Assembly: GCF_030065885.1 (NCBI RefSeq)
Contig: NZ_JASJCS010000024.1
Location: 1 to 39,456, forward strand
DNA: 39,456 nucleotides
Source of the DNA: Ilumatobacter sp.
Lineage (GTDB): Bacteria; Actinomycetota; Acidimicrobiia; Acidimicrobiales; Ilumatobacteraceae
Direction of reading: 5' to 3'
The notes under the pieces were generated by a model. That model was not told where the DNA came from and did not search any database. It saw nothing but the letters and a program-made list of their open reading frames with translations. Numbering within the stretch: the first letter of the stretch is position 1; each line of letters starts with the position of its first letter. This document shows, in pieces, positions 22,026 through 29,595 of this stretch. A program made the translations under genes and the position numbers.

Positions 22026-23951
22026 CTGGTCGGCGGGCACGGTCAGGCAGCGGCAACCCGGATGTGCCGGGGCGGCCACATGGCCCGTCGGGAACGCCTC
22101 GCCCGCCGCCACCGCGCCTGCGAGCGAGTTGTCCTCGCAGTCGGGGCACGTCGGCTCGCTCGGGTCGATCGACCAGATCAGCTCGGTACCGGGCTTCGCC
22201 CCGCCGACGATCCCGCCGCCGTAGGCGAACCGGAAGACGTCGTCGAGCTGGTCGTCGATGTGCTGCGTCTTCCATTCCCGGTAGACGGCACGGACGCGTT
22301 TGGCGATGTCGTCGTTGTCGCCGGCTCCGTCGGCGATCGCCCGCGCGAGACGCTCCCGGAGCGGTCGCACGAGGTCGGCTCGCACGTGATCGCCGGCCGC
22401 ACCGATCGCCTTGCCACGCTCGAGCTTCTTGCGCAGGGTCTTGGTGTCGTTGACGCCGAGCTCGCCTGCGCCCGCCGCGGCGGCGTCGAGCATCTCGTCG
22501 TGGATCGACTCGAGGTAGGCGGCGACGTGATCGTCGGGCGCCGGCAGCACTGCGTCGAGCTCGGTGACCGCATCGTTCTGACGCAGGCTGTCGAGCACGC
22601 CGTTCTGCTCGTCGGCGAGCACGCGCTTGATCTTGCGGGCGCCGGCGACGATCAACGGGACGAGCACCTCGTCGCGGCGCGAGAACGGAGTCGGCTCGAC
22701 CGTCGCCTCGTCGTCGCTGGCGTCCTCGTCAGCGGTGTCGGTGTCGGTGTCGATGTCCGCGGCGTCGTCTGCGTGGGATCGTTCGTGCTCGCCCACGGTC
22801 TGGTCGCCGGTCCCGTCGGCCGCCCCGTCCCGCAGTCGGGCGAAGATCCCCTCGACGTCGGGCCCGTCCTCGGCTGCGCCATCGTCGGACACCCCGGCGT
22901 CGTCGGTGACTTCGGCATCGTCGGCATCGTCGGCATCGTCGCCGCCGGCGCCGCGGCCGCGGAAGAGCGAGACCACGTTCGCGTCGTGGCCGTCGGACGC
23001 GTCGGCAGCCTCGTCCTCCACTGCGTCGGCATCATCGGCCAGCGCCGTGTCGGCGGGCTGCTCGGGCTCGGATTCGTCGAGCGGCGCTTCGACCTCGTCC
23101 TCGCTCGCCGTCCCGGCCTCACCGCCGTCGTCGTCCCCGGCCCCGACCTCGTCGGCCTCGTCTGCCACCTCTGCCTCGCCGGCCTCGCCTGCCTCGCCGA
23201 CATCGTCGGCCGGCTGGACGTCGTCGACGTCGGCGGCATCGTCGGTCGCCCGACCGGCGGGGACCATCAGCGGGACCGGGCCGGTCGTCGGCGACAGATC
23301 GACGACCTCGTCGGGGCCCTCGATCGCCGACAGCTCGGACGTGACGTCGACAGCCACGAGGCGCGCCCGCTCGAACACCTGCAGGAGGCGATCGCGTCCC
23401 TGCACCAGCTCGTCGATCTGGTTGCGGGCGAGCCGGGTCCGCCGCTCGAGGTCGGACAGCACCCTTTCCCGGTACGCCCGGGCCTCGTTGACCATCTCAC
23501 GGCCCTGCTGCTTGGCCAGTGCGACCTCGGCCTCGGCGTCCGCGGCGGCATCCTGACGCTTGCGGGCCGCGTCGACCTCGGCCTCCTGGCGCAGCCGGTT
23601 GGCCTCGTCGGTGGCGTCGCGAATGGTGCGCGCTGCGTTCTCCTCCGCCCGGATCTTGATCTGTGATGCCGACTCGCGTGCCGTGTGCAGCACACGCAAC
23701 GTCTCCTCACCCAGCCGCTGCTCGAGCGTGGCGTCGTCGAGCTCGAGGGGCTCTGCGTCCGCCGCCTGTGCCGCACGCAGCTCGGCGTCGAGCTGTCGCT
23801 CGCGCTCTTGCAGGCGGCCGAGCTCGGCCGCCACGGACGTGAGGAACGCTCGCACCTCGTCCTGTGAGAAACCGCGGCGCGCCGTGGAGAAACCTGCCTC
23901 GGCGACGGACGCAGGGGACGAGGGGTCTGGTCTCGACAACGAGGCAGCCAT
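22023..23951 (-). CDS. DivIVA-domain protein fused to a C-terminal phage head-morphogenesis-like (Mu gpF-like) region
   Basis: This 642-residue protein has three parts. Residues ~18-60 resemble a DivIVA-type N-terminus (FSTARRGFSQDEVRAFLTSV), followed by a long coiled coil to about 220 rich in Glu, Ala, Arg and Gln. Residues ~240-420 are very acidic low complexity (Asp/Glu/Ala runs). The last ~200 residues are ordered again, from DEVLVPLIVAGARKIKRVLA to the end. They finish with CPDC (C602, C605), GEAFPTGH and APAHPGCRC (C633, C635). That ending is the signature of the minor head/Mu gpF-like proteins of phages, which have a CPxC...HPxCRC terminus. ATG at 23951 follows TACGCT (23959-23964, minus strand) by 7 nt. 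DivIVA proteins localise to curved membrane and poles; the role of the fused end is unknown. Confidence 0.72.
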   Translation of the reverse strand: MAASLSRPDPSSPASVAEAGFSTARRGFSQDEVRAFLTSVAAELGRLQERERQLDAELRAAQAADAEPLELDDATLEQRLGEETLRVLHTARESASQIKIRAEENAARTIRDATDEANRLRQEAEVDAARKRQDAAADAEAEVALAKQQGREMVNEARAYRERVLSDLERRTRLARNQIDELVQGRDRLLQVFERARLVAVDVTSELSAIEGPDEVVDLSPTTGPVPLMVPAGRATDDAADVDDVQPADDVGEAGEAGEAEVADEADEVGAGDDDGGEAGTASEDEVEAPLDESEPEQPADTALADDADAVEDEAADASDGHDANVVSLFRGRGAGGDDADDADDAEVTDDAGVSDDGAAEDGPDVEGIFARLRDGAADGTGDQTVGEHERSHADDAADIDTDTDTADEDASDDEATVEPTPFSRRDEVLVPLIVAGARKIKRVLADEQNGVLDSLRQNDAVTELDAVLPAPDDHVAAYLESIHDEMLDAAAAGAGELGVNDTKTLRKKLERGKAIGAAGDHVRADLVRPLRERLARAIADGAGDNDDIAKRVRAVYREWKTQHIDDQLDDVFRFAYGGGIVGGAKPGTELIWSIDPSEPTCPDCEDNSLAGAVAAGEAFPTGHVAAPAHPGCRCLTVPADQ

Positions 23952-24234
23952 GCGGGAGAGCGTAAACGCTGGATCGAGCCCGTCTGCGGCAATCAACCGA
24001 CCGGCCACCGGCACGCGCGCTGCGAGCACGGACGTCGAACCCGCGCCGCCGGGCGAGGGTCGAAGCACCGCAGCGATCCACATCCTCACCGGCAGGAGAG
24101 GCAGCATTCCATCGGACGGCTCGGTCGCGTTGCGGCCACGAGCACCCGGCGAGGAGCGCACGGGCCCTACCGAGAAGTGGTCGCACCGCCGCTCGGAGGC
24201 GCCGAGCCACCAGCTCGACCGCGGCGCGGCCCGA
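23952..24234. other. intergenic region, no gene recognised
   Basis: This 283-bp gap between the protease stop and the DivIVA-like start holds the predicted TACGCT -10 at 23959-23964 (minus strand). Minus-strand frames run through it into the DivIVA-like gene, but they lack a start signal and their composition is Arg/Ser-rich, as expected for a non-coding GC-rich frame. No RNA gene is visible. Confidence 0.5.
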
Positions 24235-25494
24235 TCAGTTCGGTGCCGGCGGGATCGGATCGCCGCCGAGGCCGGCGAGCGCCTCGATCGCCGCTTCGAG
24301 CGTGCCGACCGGGATGATCTCGAGGTCGTCGCCCCCGGCTTCGCGCGCCGCCGCGAGGTCGGCATCGCTCTGCGCGGCCGGCACCAGGAACACGTCGACG
24401 CCGGCCTGCGCCACCGCCGACGCCTTCTGGCGGAGCCCGCCGATCGGGCCGACCGAGCCGTCGAGCTCGATCGTGCCGGTGACGGCGACGTCGCCGCCCC
24501 CGGTGAGCTCTCCGTCGGTCAGCTCGTCGACGAGCGTCAGCGTGAACGCCAGACCCGCGGACGGGCCACCGATCGAACCGGTGTCGATGTCGAGCTCGAA
24601 GGGCAGCTCGACCCGGCGGGTGTCGAACGGGAAGAACCCGACGATCGTGCGCTCGGGGTCGGTCGGCGACTCGGTGAGCTCGACTTCGACGTCGAGCTCA
24701 CCCTCCTCGGGACGCTCGATCCGCATCTGCACGACGTCGCCGGGCCCGAAGCCCTCGAGCGCTGCGCTCAGATCCTCGACGCCGCCGATCGGTCGACCGT
24801 CGACCTCGATCAGCCGATCGCCCGGATCGAGCACGTCGTCGGACGGGCTCCACGTGTCGCAGTCGTCGCCCACCTCGTTGGGCACCAGACAGACCATCTC
24901 TTGGATCAGCACGTCGCCCGGCAGCAGCTCGACGTCGTAGCCCACGCGCTGGAGTGCCACGAACTGCGCCACCTGCTCGGAGGAGCGCATCGACTCGAGT
25001 GCGAACACGCGCCGCTGCTGGGGTGTCTGAACGCCGAACTTCTCCTCCTCGGTCAGGAACTGGATCGCCGGATCGTCGCGACCGAGCAACCACGAGAGCA
25101 CCGACTGCGGCGGTTCGGTGACCGTGACGAAGAAGATGTCGCCATCGGGCGGGAACTGGGCCGCCAGATCGCCGAGATCGCCGAACCGGATCCGGTCGTC
25201 GACCGGTTGCGCCGACGCCGGGGTGCGTGCGTACGGGGTCGGTTGCTCGACGCCGAGCCGCTGGTTCTCCTTGTCGGCGACCACGCTCGAGGGAACCACG
25301 GCGGCAATGGGCACCGCGACCAGCACCAGGAACGCGACGGCGGCCAGCGGGATCGCCCACCAGCGGCTGCGGCGACCGGCCACCTCGAGGCCGGCTCGGG
25401 TCGCGGCCTCGTCGGCAGTCTCGAGCCGCGACGCCGGGGCGGTCGGCGGCGGCGTGCCGCCCGCCGGTAGGGTCGATGATCGCGTGTCGGTCAC
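24235..25494 (-). CDS. membrane-anchored PDZ/Lon-like serine protease (YlbL type)
   Basis: This 419-residue protein has a short cytoplasmic N-terminus, one membrane helix (~47-70, WWAIPLAAVAFLVLVAVPIA), an extracytoplasmic domain, a PDZ domain (~215-275, with LDPGDRLIEVDGRPI), and a C-terminal Lon-type S16 domain. The Ser-Lys dyad is S312 in GGPSAGLAF and K357 in GGLRQKASAV. VTGTIELDGSVGPIGG is also typical. Actinobacterial and Bacillus YlbL-type proteins have this layout and are thought to act in envelope protein quality control; one Bacillus member is tied to cell-division control. GTG at 25494 is chosen for a normal N-terminus; an ATG at 25524 is possible. It is divergent from the small membrane protein at 25508. 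Confidence 0.85.
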   Translation of the reverse strand: MTDTRSSTLPAGGTPPPTAPASRLETADEAATRAGLEVAGRRSRWWAIPLAAVAFLVLVAVPIAAVVPSSVVADKENQRLGVEQPTPYARTPASAQPVDDRIRFGDLGDLAAQFPPDGDIFFVTVTEPPQSVLSWLLGRDDPAIQFLTEEEKFGVQTPQQRRVFALESMRSSEQVAQFVALQRVGYDVELLPGDVLIQEMVCLVPNEVGDDCDTWSPSDDVLDPGDRLIEVDGRPIGGVEDLSAALEGFGPGDVVQMRIERPEEGELDVEVELTESPTDPERTIVGFFPFDTRRVELPFELDIDTGSIGGPSAGLAFTLTLVDELTDGELTGGGDVAVTGTIELDGSVGPIGGLRQKASAVAQAGVDVFLVPAAQSDADLAAAREAGGDDLEIIPVGTLEAAIEALAGLGGDPIPPAPN

Positions 25495-25507
25495 TCTTGC
25501 ACTCTCT

Positions 25508-25819
25508 GTGGACGGCCTGACCATCAGAGCCGTGATCATCGCCGGGCTGGCGATCACCGCGCTGCTGTTGACCGGGTGGCGTAAGCCTGCCAGAGCCGAG
25601 ACACGTTCACCACGCGGACCACTCCGCAGGGAGTCGGCGGGCTTCGCGGTCGAGCACATCGACGCTCCCGCCTACCGTCGCCCCGGACCGGTTCGAAGGT
25701 TGCTCGCCCTCGCCGCGAGCGGTGGCATCGGGCTCCTCACCGGCGTCCTGACGGCGATCGTGCTGTCGTTCGCCGTCGCCATCGCCGTCATCTGGCTGAC
25801 CAACCTGCTGCAGCGATGA
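25508..25819 (+). CDS. small two-helix membrane protein
   Basis: This 103-residue protein has a helix at about 7-23 (IRAVIIAGLAITALLLTGW), a basic hydrophilic loop, and a long hydrophobic stretch at about 65-100 ending LTNLLQR. No family is recognised. GTG at 25508 is the best available start because it leaves the first helix intact; no clear ribosome-binding or -10 signal is seen. Its TGA overlaps the next gene's ATG in ATGA (25816-25819), so the two are translationally coupled. It is separated by only 13 nt from the divergent protease start. Confidence 0.65.
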   Translation: MDGLTIRAVIIAGLAITALLLTGWRKPARAETRSPRGPLRRESAGFAVEHIDAPAYRRPGPVRRLLALAASGGIGLLTGVLTAIVLSFAVAIAVIWLTNLLQR

Positions 25820-26436
25820 GCGCTCGCGACCTCCAGCGACGCATCGTGGTCGCAGGGCACGAGGGTGACTCGGCGATCGCTCGTGACCACCTTGCGCATG
25901 CCGACCCCGGCGTGCGCGCTGCGGCGCTCGGCGCGCTCGAACGCGTCGGCGACCTCACCGATGACGAGCTCGCCGCGGCGTTCGACGATGCCGATCGGGT
26001 CGTTCGACACCGGGCGGCCGAGCTGGCAGCCCGGCACCCGGCGATCTCGCTGCTGCAACCCCTCCACGACCGCGACGCCGGCGTCGTCGAGGTCGCTGCC
26101 TGGGCGTGTGGCGAGCACGAGGCGGTCGGCGATGACGTCCTCGATCGGCTGATCGAGCTGGCGACGGCGGCCGACGATCCGCTCGTCCGCGAAGCGGGCG
26201 TCGCCGCGCTCGGCGCGATCGGCGACGGGCGCGCACTCCCTGCCGTGCTTGCAGCGTGCACCGACAAGCCGCAGATCCGCCGGCGAGCCGTGCTGGCGCT
26301 CGCTCCGTTCTCGGGAGCCGAGGTCGAGGCGGCCATCGACCGTGCGCTCGAGGACCGCGACTGGCAGGTCCGTCAAGGCGCCGAGGATCTCCGACGCGTC
26401 GATCCGACCGATCCGACCGATCCCACCGAGAGCTGA
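25816..26436 (+). CDS. HEAT-repeat protein
   Basis: This 206-residue cytoplasmic protein is built from five to six helical HEAT-like repeats of about 30 residues, for example HLAHADPGVRAAALGALERV, AADDPLVREAGVAALGAIGD, and ACTDKPQIRRRAVLALAPF. Such proteins are protein-protein interaction scaffolds or phycobilin-lyase-like; no catalytic motif is visible. The C-terminus ends in a DPTDPTDPT micro-repeat. The start overlaps the upstream membrane gene by 4 nt, suggesting the two products work together at the membrane. It converges on the acetyltransferase gene. Confidence 0.8.
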   Translation: MSARDLQRRIVVAGHEGDSAIARDHLAHADPGVRAAALGALERVGDLTDDELAAAFDDADRVVRHRAAELAARHPAISLLQPLHDRDAGVVEVAAWACGEHEAVGDDVLDRLIELATAADDPLVREAGVAALGAIGDGRALPAVLAACTDKPQIRRRAVLALAPFSGAEVEAAIDRALEDRDWQVRQGAEDLRRVDPTDPTDPTES

Positions 26437-26454
26437 CGGCCGGTCGCGGCGTCA
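26434..26454. terminator. hairpin spanning both stop codons of a convergent gene pair
   Basis: TGAC (26434-26437) plus GCCG (26439-26442) pair with CGGC (26447-26450) plus GTCA (26451-26454), with one bulged G and a 4-nt loop. The TGA of the HEAT gene and the TGA of the minus-strand acetyltransferase are the two outer ends of the stem. It is likely a compact bidirectional terminator. Confidence 0.45.
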
Positions 26455-26997
26455 CCACACGTCGCCCGGGCGCTCCTCGCACACGATGTCGGCGGTGAGC
26501 TCGGCGGCCGCGCTCGGACCGAACCGCAGCACCATGATCCCGTCGTCGTCATCCTCGGTGCGCTCGAGACCAGCCGCCCGCCGCACCCACGTCATCCCCT
26601 GCCACCGCTCCCAGCCGAGACGCTCGTAGAAGTGCCACTCGCCGGTGCCGAGCACACCGAGTTGGTAGACGCCGCGCAGGTGCTCGGCGATCGCCTCCAT
26701 GGCCATCGAGCCGAGTCCCTCGCCCTGCCGGTCGGGCAGGGTGGCAACTCCCTCGACGTACCCGGCCCGGAAGGCGGCACCGCCGACGGTGATGGTGCGC
26801 GCCACGACCGAGGCATGCGCGAGCACGGCGCCGGCCGCGTCGGCCACGACCGCGTGCACCCCGCCGATCGTGTGGGCCCAGTCGTCGTCGCTGAAGTCGC
26901 CGGCGAACGCGGCGTCCATCAGCTCACGGATCTGTCGCAGGGTCGGCTCGGGCACCGACACCGTCGGGACGAGGACCGCGTGCGCGCCGCCACCCAT
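26452..26997 (-). CDS. AAC(2')-I-like aminoglycoside 2'-N-acetyltransferase (GNAT fold)
   Basis: This 181-residue protein closely follows the mycobacterial AAC(2')-I family from end to end. AAFAGDFSDDDWAHTIGGVHA corresponds to the family's [20 protein letters not shown]-type segment. GYVEGVATLPDRQGEGLG is the acetyl-CoA loop, GVYQLGVLGTGEWHFYERLGW follows, and the terminal RPGDVW matches. The family acetylates the 2'-amino group of aminoglycosides; chromosomal copies in mycobacteria may have other natural roles. Whether this one confers resistance cannot be told from sequence. ATG at 26997 lies 6 nt downstream of the second GNAT gene's stop, so the two probably share a transcript. Confidence 0.82.
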   Translation of the reverse strand: MGGGAHAVLVPTVSVPEPTLRQIRELMDAAFAGDFSDDDWAHTIGGVHAVVADAAGAVLAHASVVARTITVGGAAFRAGYVEGVATLPDRQGEGLGSMAMEAIAEHLRGVYQLGVLGTGEWHFYERLGWERWQGMTWVRRAAGLERTEDDDDGIMVLRFGPSAAAELTADIVCEERPGDVW

Positions 26998-27003
26998 GGG
27001 CGC

Positions 27004-27435
27004 TCAGATCGTGTACCGGTAGAGGTTCGTCTCGTAGGGCTCGAAGCCGAGCCGCTGGTAGAGGCGGTTCGCCGCCTCGCGCGACGGGCGGCTCGTGAGG
27101 CTCACGTTCTTGGCCCCGCGTTGCTCGGCCTCGGCGAGCGCGGCACGGCTGAGTGCGGCGCCGACGCCGCGGCCACGCATCGAGTCGGCGACGACCACGT
27201 CCTCGATCCACGCCTTCGTGCCCGTGGGGATCCGGTAGAGCGCGAGCGTCAAGCTGCCGACGATCAGCCCGTCGTCGCGGGCGATGAACAGCACCGAATC
27301 GTCGGCGTCGACGATGGCCGCGAGCTGCTCGGCCGACGGCGGTGGCGATGACGACGAGAGCTGCGGGATCAGCTCGGCGAACGCTGCGACCAGCTCGTCG
27401 TCGACTCGGTCGGCGGGGCGGATCTCGAGACTCAC
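27004..27435 (-). CDS. GNAT-family N-acetyltransferase
   Basis: This 143-residue protein has the GNAT core: VGSLTLALYRIPTGTKAWIEDV (strands 3-4), the acetyl-CoA loop VVADSMRGRGVGAAL, ALAEAEQRGAKNVSLTS, and RLYQRLGFEPYETNLYRY. The substrate is unknown. The GTG at 27435 is chosen over longer frames because TAGCGT (27443-27448, minus strand) lies exactly 7 nt upstream, and because it starts the conserved domain at the N-terminus. It is the first gene of the two-gene acetyltransferase unit. Confidence 0.88.
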   Translation of the reverse strand: MSLEIRPADRVDDELVAAFAELIPQLSSSSPPPSAEQLAAIVDADDSVLFIARDDGLIVGSLTLALYRIPTGTKAWIEDVVVADSMRGRGVGAALSRAALAEAEQRGAKNVSLTSRPSREAANRLYQRLGFEPYETNLYRYTI

Positions 27436-27475
27436 CGGCTTGACGCTACCCGGGCGCGCTGCCACCGTGGCGTGC

Positions 27476-27724
27476 ATGGCCCAGAGCCGTGAGCGCCGCA
27501 ACCAGCGCCGCAAGCAGCGGCGGCCCGCCCCTCCGGCGCCGCGCCCGACGGTGGCGCCGAACCCCCGGCGACGCAACCTGCGACGGGTGGTGATCGCGTT
27601 CCTGATCCTCGTCGGGCTCGCGGGGATCCTCTCGGTCTCGGCACCCGGCGACGGCACGCCGTCGGGCTCACCCGGCATCGCCGACCTGCCGGCGGCAGCC
27701 GGTCGAACGGCGGCAGGCCGGTAG
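27476..27724 (+). CDS. small basic single-helix membrane protein
   Basis: This 82-residue protein has a highly basic N-terminal half (ERRNQRRKQRRPAPPAPR), one membrane helix (RRVVIAFLILVGLAGILSV, about 36-54) and a short Gly/Pro/Ala-rich tail. The positive-inside rule places the basic part in the cytoplasm, where it could bind nucleic acid or membrane lipid; this is inference. Coding status is uncertain because no start signal is clear. The hydrophobic segment and the neat fit between flanking genes favour it. Its TAG stop is the beginning of the PAC2 gene's -10 hexamer. Confidence 0.5.
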   Translation: MAQSRERRNQRRKQRRPAPPAPRPTVAPNPRRRNLRRVVIAFLILVGLAGILSVSAPGDGTPSGSPGIADLPAAAGRTAAGR

Positions 27725-27727
27725 GCT
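27722..27727 (+). promoter_or_regulatory. predicted -10 (TAGGCT) of the PAC2 gene
   Basis: TAGGCT lies 9 nt before the ATG at 27737 with no ribosome-binding sequence between. Its first three bases are the stop codon of the preceding small ORF. Confidence 0.4.
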
Positions 27728-27736
27728 GGACGGTCC

Positions 27737-28609
27737 ATGGATCACGTTCGTTGGTTGGCCCAGCTCGACGAGGCATCGCTGACGAACCCGATCGTGGTCG
27801 TCGCGTTCACCGGCTGGAACGACGCCGGCGATGCGGCCTCGACGGCCCTCCGGACGCTGATCGAGACCAGCGGTGCGTCGGCGCTCGCCGAGATCGACCC
27901 CGAACCGTTCACCGACTTCGCCACCGTCCGCCCCCACGTCCGGCTCGACGAGGAACGCAACCGCACCATCGTGTGGCCGACGGTTGGTGTGTGGTCGGCA
28001 TCGCTGCCCGGCTCCGACGTCGTGCTCGTGCTCGGACCCGAACCCGCATTGCGGTGGCGCTCGTTCTGCGAGCAGATCACCGGCATCGCCGACCGCGTGG
28101 GCGCCCCGATGGCCTTCACATTGGGGGCGCTGCTCGCCGACGTCCCGCACACGAGGCCGACCCAGATCATCGGCACCGCCACCGATTCCAGCCTGATCGA
28201 ACGTTTCGATCTCGAACGATCACGATACGAGGGCCCGACGGGCATCGTGGGCGTGCTGCACGACGCCTTCGCGAGGAGCGGTCTCCCGACGGCCTCGCTG
28301 TGGGCCGCCGTGCCGGGCTACGCCGCGCAGCTGCCGTCGCCGCGGGCTGCGATCGCGCTCATCGAGCGGCTCTGTTCGATGATGGGCACCCCGCCGCCGG
28401 TCTCGACGCTCGCCACCCAGGTCGCCGACTACGACGCCAAGGTCGGCGCACTGATCTCCGACGACGACGATCTCGTCACGTACGTCGAACGGCTCGAGGA
28501 GATGGTCGACGAGATGAGCAACGACGACGTCCCCGGCGTCGACGACACCGACCCCGAGGGCCTCGCCGACGAAGTCGAGCAGTTCCTGCGCGACCACGGC
28601 GACGGCTGA
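27737..28609 (+). CDS. PAC2-family protein (proteasome-assembly-chaperone-like)
   Basis: This 290-residue protein matches the bacterial PAC2 family. It begins with NPIVVVAFTGWNDAGDAAS, continues through LVLGPEPALRWRSFCEQI and FTLGALLADVPHTRP, and has SYEGPTGIVG-type and SLWAAVPGYAAQLPSPRAA segments. Family members share a fold with eukaryotic proteasome assembly chaperones and are common in actinobacteria; their precise function there is not settled. The acidic C-terminal tail (about 262-290) is predicted helical. ATG at 27737 follows TAGGCT. No proteasome genes are in the window. Confidence 0.88.
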   Translation: MDHVRWLAQLDEASLTNPIVVVAFTGWNDAGDAASTALRTLIETSGASALAEIDPEPFTDFATVRPHVRLDEERNRTIVWPTVGVWSASLPGSDVVLVLGPEPALRWRSFCEQITGIADRVGAPMAFTLGALLADVPHTRPTQIIGTATDSSLIERFDLERSRYEGPTGIVGVLHDAFARSGLPTASLWAAVPGYAAQLPSPRAAIALIERLCSMMGTPPPVSTLATQVADYDAKVGALISDDDDLVTYVERLEEMVDEMSNDDVPGVDDTDPEGLADEVEQFLRDHGDG

Positions 28610-28644
28610 CACGCTTGGGCTGCACCGGACCGACCAAGTCGGAT

Positions 28645-28745
28645 CCGGCTGCGCCTCCCGAGCTCGCCGTCTCCGCAACGGCGCCGGGGCGACGCCGCTT
28701 CGACGCTCGCCCGCCTCCGCGCACGACGCGATGCAACGGTGAGAT
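28645..28745. repeat. dispersed extragenic element behind the PAC2 gene (second copy)
   Basis: Positions 28645-28669 match 4279-4303 with two mismatches in 25 bp, and CGGTGAGAT at 28737-28745 matches the other end of that element (4312-4320). Between them this copy holds an extra ~65 nt with its own GCCGT/ACGGC hairpin. CTCGCCGT (28664-28671) can pair with ACGGTGAG (28736-28743), with one G-T pair. The copies thus share ends but differ in the interior. Confidence 0.45.
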
Positions 28746-28794
28746 CGGCTAGCCCAGGGCTCCGTTCAGACGCCGGAAGGCGGTCTGACTCAGG

Positions 28795-29490
28795 TCAGGT
28801 GCGCCAGATGGGGTCTCTGGGTGGGTCGAAGGTCGTGGGGGGTTCTTCGCCGTTGATGGCGGCGAACGCGAGCGGGCCCCACCACTGCGCACCGGCGGTC
28901 GCCTCGGGCAGGCCGGCGGGACCGTACCAGCCGACGTCGGACGTCTCGAGCGGATGCGGCCGGAGCTCTCCGCCGGTCGCCCGGCAGTAGAACAGGAGCA
29001 GGTACATCGCGAACCGCGAGAAGCCCATCCGCTGCCCGTCGATCACCGACAGCAGGCGCACGGGCTCGCACTCGATGCCGGTCTCCTCCTCGACCTCCTT
29101 GACGGCGATCTCGGAGGCCGAGTAGCCGACGTCGGCCCACCCCGTCGGGTACAGCCAGATGCCGGAGTCGGCTCGCTGGACCAGGAGGATCTCGCCGTCG
29201 TCGTTGCCGACGACCGCGCCGATCGCCACCTTGGGCGTCACGTAGCCGGGCACCCCTTCCCCGACGTTCTCGAGCCACTCCTGCACGAAGTGGTCGGTCT
29301 CGCGCTGCGTCTCGACGGCCTCCTCGGTCGCCTCGGCTGCGGCTTTGATGTCGCCGGCGACCTGCAGGATCTCCTCGAATCGCTCGCGCTCGTAGAGGTT
29401 GTCGGTGAACCCGAGACCGGTCCGGGCGATCGCTGCCAGCGTCGCGCTCCAGCGAGCGAGGTCGCGGGCATCGGCAAGCGGCTCGGTCAC
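28795..29490 (-). CDS. NUDIX hydrolase with NUDIX_hydro_N domain
   Basis: This 231-residue protein has an N-terminal helical domain (LARWSATLAAIARTGLGFTDNLYERERFEEI) of the type placed before the catalytic domain in nucleoside-diphosphate-linked sugar hydrolases. A NUDIX domain follows with WADVGYSASEIAVKEVEEETGIE. The core KEVEEETGI replaces the canonical REUxEExGU Arg by Lys and the distal Glu by Tyr, as in related members with this N-domain. Likely substrates are nucleotide-sugar or nucleotide diphosphates. GTG at 29490 follows TAGGTT (29498-29503, minus strand) by 7 nt, a leaderless geometry. Confidence 0.85.
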   Translation of the reverse strand: MTEPLADARDLARWSATLAAIARTGLGFTDNLYERERFEEILQVAGDIKAAAEATEEAVETQRETDHFVQEWLENVGEGVPGYVTPKVAIGAVVGNDDGEILLVQRADSGIWLYPTGWADVGYSASEIAVKEVEEETGIECEPVRLLSVIDGQRMGFSRFAMYLLLFYCRATGGELRPHPLETSDVGWYGPAGLPEATAGAQWWGPLAFAAINGEEPPTTFDPPRDPIWRT

Positions 29491-29595
29491 CTCGGTGAAC
29501 CTACTGCGACGATCCCAGGGGACGCATCACGCCGCAACGCCTCCCGGCCCGGTCCGGAGCCGGGGCCGGCCGGCAGGGGTCGATCGAGCCGGCGA

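Noticed and set aside
19445..22453. 1,002-residue plus-strand open frame
   Set aside because: Antisense to UPF0182 and part of the DivIVA fusion; no start signal and no recognisable domain.
23952..24365. N-terminal extension of the DivIVA fusion to 24365
   Set aside because: Upstream residues are low-complexity Arg/Ser/Pro and would overlap the protease gene; ATG at 23951 has a TACGCT hexamer at 7 nt.
26994..27738. Longer GNAT start at 27738
   Set aside because: The extension would cross the divergent small ORF and the PAC2 promoter; GTG at 27435 has a TAGCGT hexamer at 7 nt and begins the GNAT domain.
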